NCBI GenBank assembly: GCA_029262835.1
Contig: JAJCYQ010000050.1
Span: 1-64,000, forward strand
DNA length: 64,000 nt
Source: Bacteroidota bacterium
Lineage (GTDB): Bacteria; Bacteroidota; Rhodothermia; Rhodothermales; UBA10348
Reading direction: 5' to 3'
Shown: in pieces, positions 63,898 to 64,000 of the stretch
Layout of the letters: every line of letters starts with the position of its first letter
How positions within the stretch are numbered: the first letter of the stretch is position 1
The notes under the pieces: generated by a model
The model's input: the letters and a program-made list of their open reading frames with translations, nothing else
Databases searched by the model: none
Told to the model about the DNA's origin: nothing
Made by a program: the position numbers and the translations under genes

Positions 63898-64000
63898 ATG
63901 GGAAATACTTTTGGAGACGCTATGGGACATCGTATAGGAGATCCTTCGGGAGATGCGAGGCCCTCCGGCCACCCGGCCGCCGAGATCGTAGGATCCGGCC
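63898..64000 (+). CDS. Possible start of a plus-strand gene cut by the window end
   Basis: An ATG at 63898 opens a frame to the last base (MGNTFGDAMGHRIGDPSGD...). Only 34 codons are visible, with a Gly/Asp-rich start and no domain. The rest of the 308-bp tail (63693-64000) shows no supported gene; it contains CG-rich direct repeats of the type GGTCGCGG near 63800-63825. Confidence 0.3.
   Translation, partial: MGNTFGDAMGHRIGDPSGDARPSGHPAAEIVGSG

Noticed and set aside
63709-63972. 87-codon minus-strand frame near the window end
   Set aside because: Ser/Arg/Ala-rich, no ribosome-binding site and no domain; probably chance.

Overview
The window looks like a chromosomal segment of a high-GC, didermic bacterium of the Bacteroidota lineage, most like the Rhodothermia (Rhodothermota/Balneolota side). 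The clues are four very long secreted proteins ending in type IX secretion (T9SS) sorting domains, a GWxTD-domain protein, a folK-deoxynucleoside kinase fusion, a cysteine-poor CT398-type coiled-coil protein, Bacteroidota-style GlmM and few clear Shine-Dalgarno sequences. This assignment is inference from gene content; there is no rRNA in the window.

Layout. 1-6.6 kb: a bifunctional choice-of-anchor I/5'-nucleotidase protein cut by the window start, then a PadR regulator with an ADOP (MacB/FtsX-type) permease split by one in-frame amber codon, a 50-bp palindromic operator and tRNA-Arg(CCU). 6.6-11.7 kb: class V aminotransferase, UMF1 transporter, Nif3, CT398-like protein and RNase P RNA. 12.3-22 kb: secG, rsmE, an Omp85-type outer membrane protein, mutY, membrane proteins, CIRCE-controlled groESL and a PD-(D/E)XK protein. 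22-30 kb: GNAT/carbon-nitrogen hydrolase fusion, HPPK-dNK fusion, glmM, a SIMPL protein and asnS, which has an 11-copy heptamer array upstream. 30-34.6 kb: an AbiE-like toxin-antitoxin pair with a nested palindromic operator, a GWxTD protein and a UbiA-like protein. 34.7-53.8 kb: about 19 kb of T9SS cargo (716, 729, about 2320 and 2329 residues). 53.8-64 kb: metallophosphoesterase, the pyruvate dehydrogenase genes (E1 alpha, E1 beta, E2), BrnTA, an ECF sigma factor with its zinc anti-sigma factor, a polyprenol-phosphate mannosyltransferase-like enzyme, icd and a QTMAN-like glycosyltransferase.

The most interesting unexplained material is non-coding. Two dispersed repeat families occur twice each, always in gaps between convergent transcription units. 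Family A (11.8 and 25.5 kb, 282-305 bp) has 22-bp terminal inverted repeats and is built internally from many direct and inverted copies of one CGCGA-centred motif. Family B (17.46 and 26.0 kb, about 117 bp) has a 13-bp-stem hairpin with a 41-nt identical core; both copies start 25-29 bp after a stop codon in the same orientation as that gene, which suggests a 3'-UTR RNA element. A second theme is short in-frame tandem repeats (mostly 15 bp) that build low-complexity linkers in many unrelated genes. A third is the T9SS cargo block, where cohesin-like and dockerin-like modules sit in neighbouring secreted proteins.

All calls come from reading the sequence; no database search was run. Family names rest on recognisable motifs and gene order.
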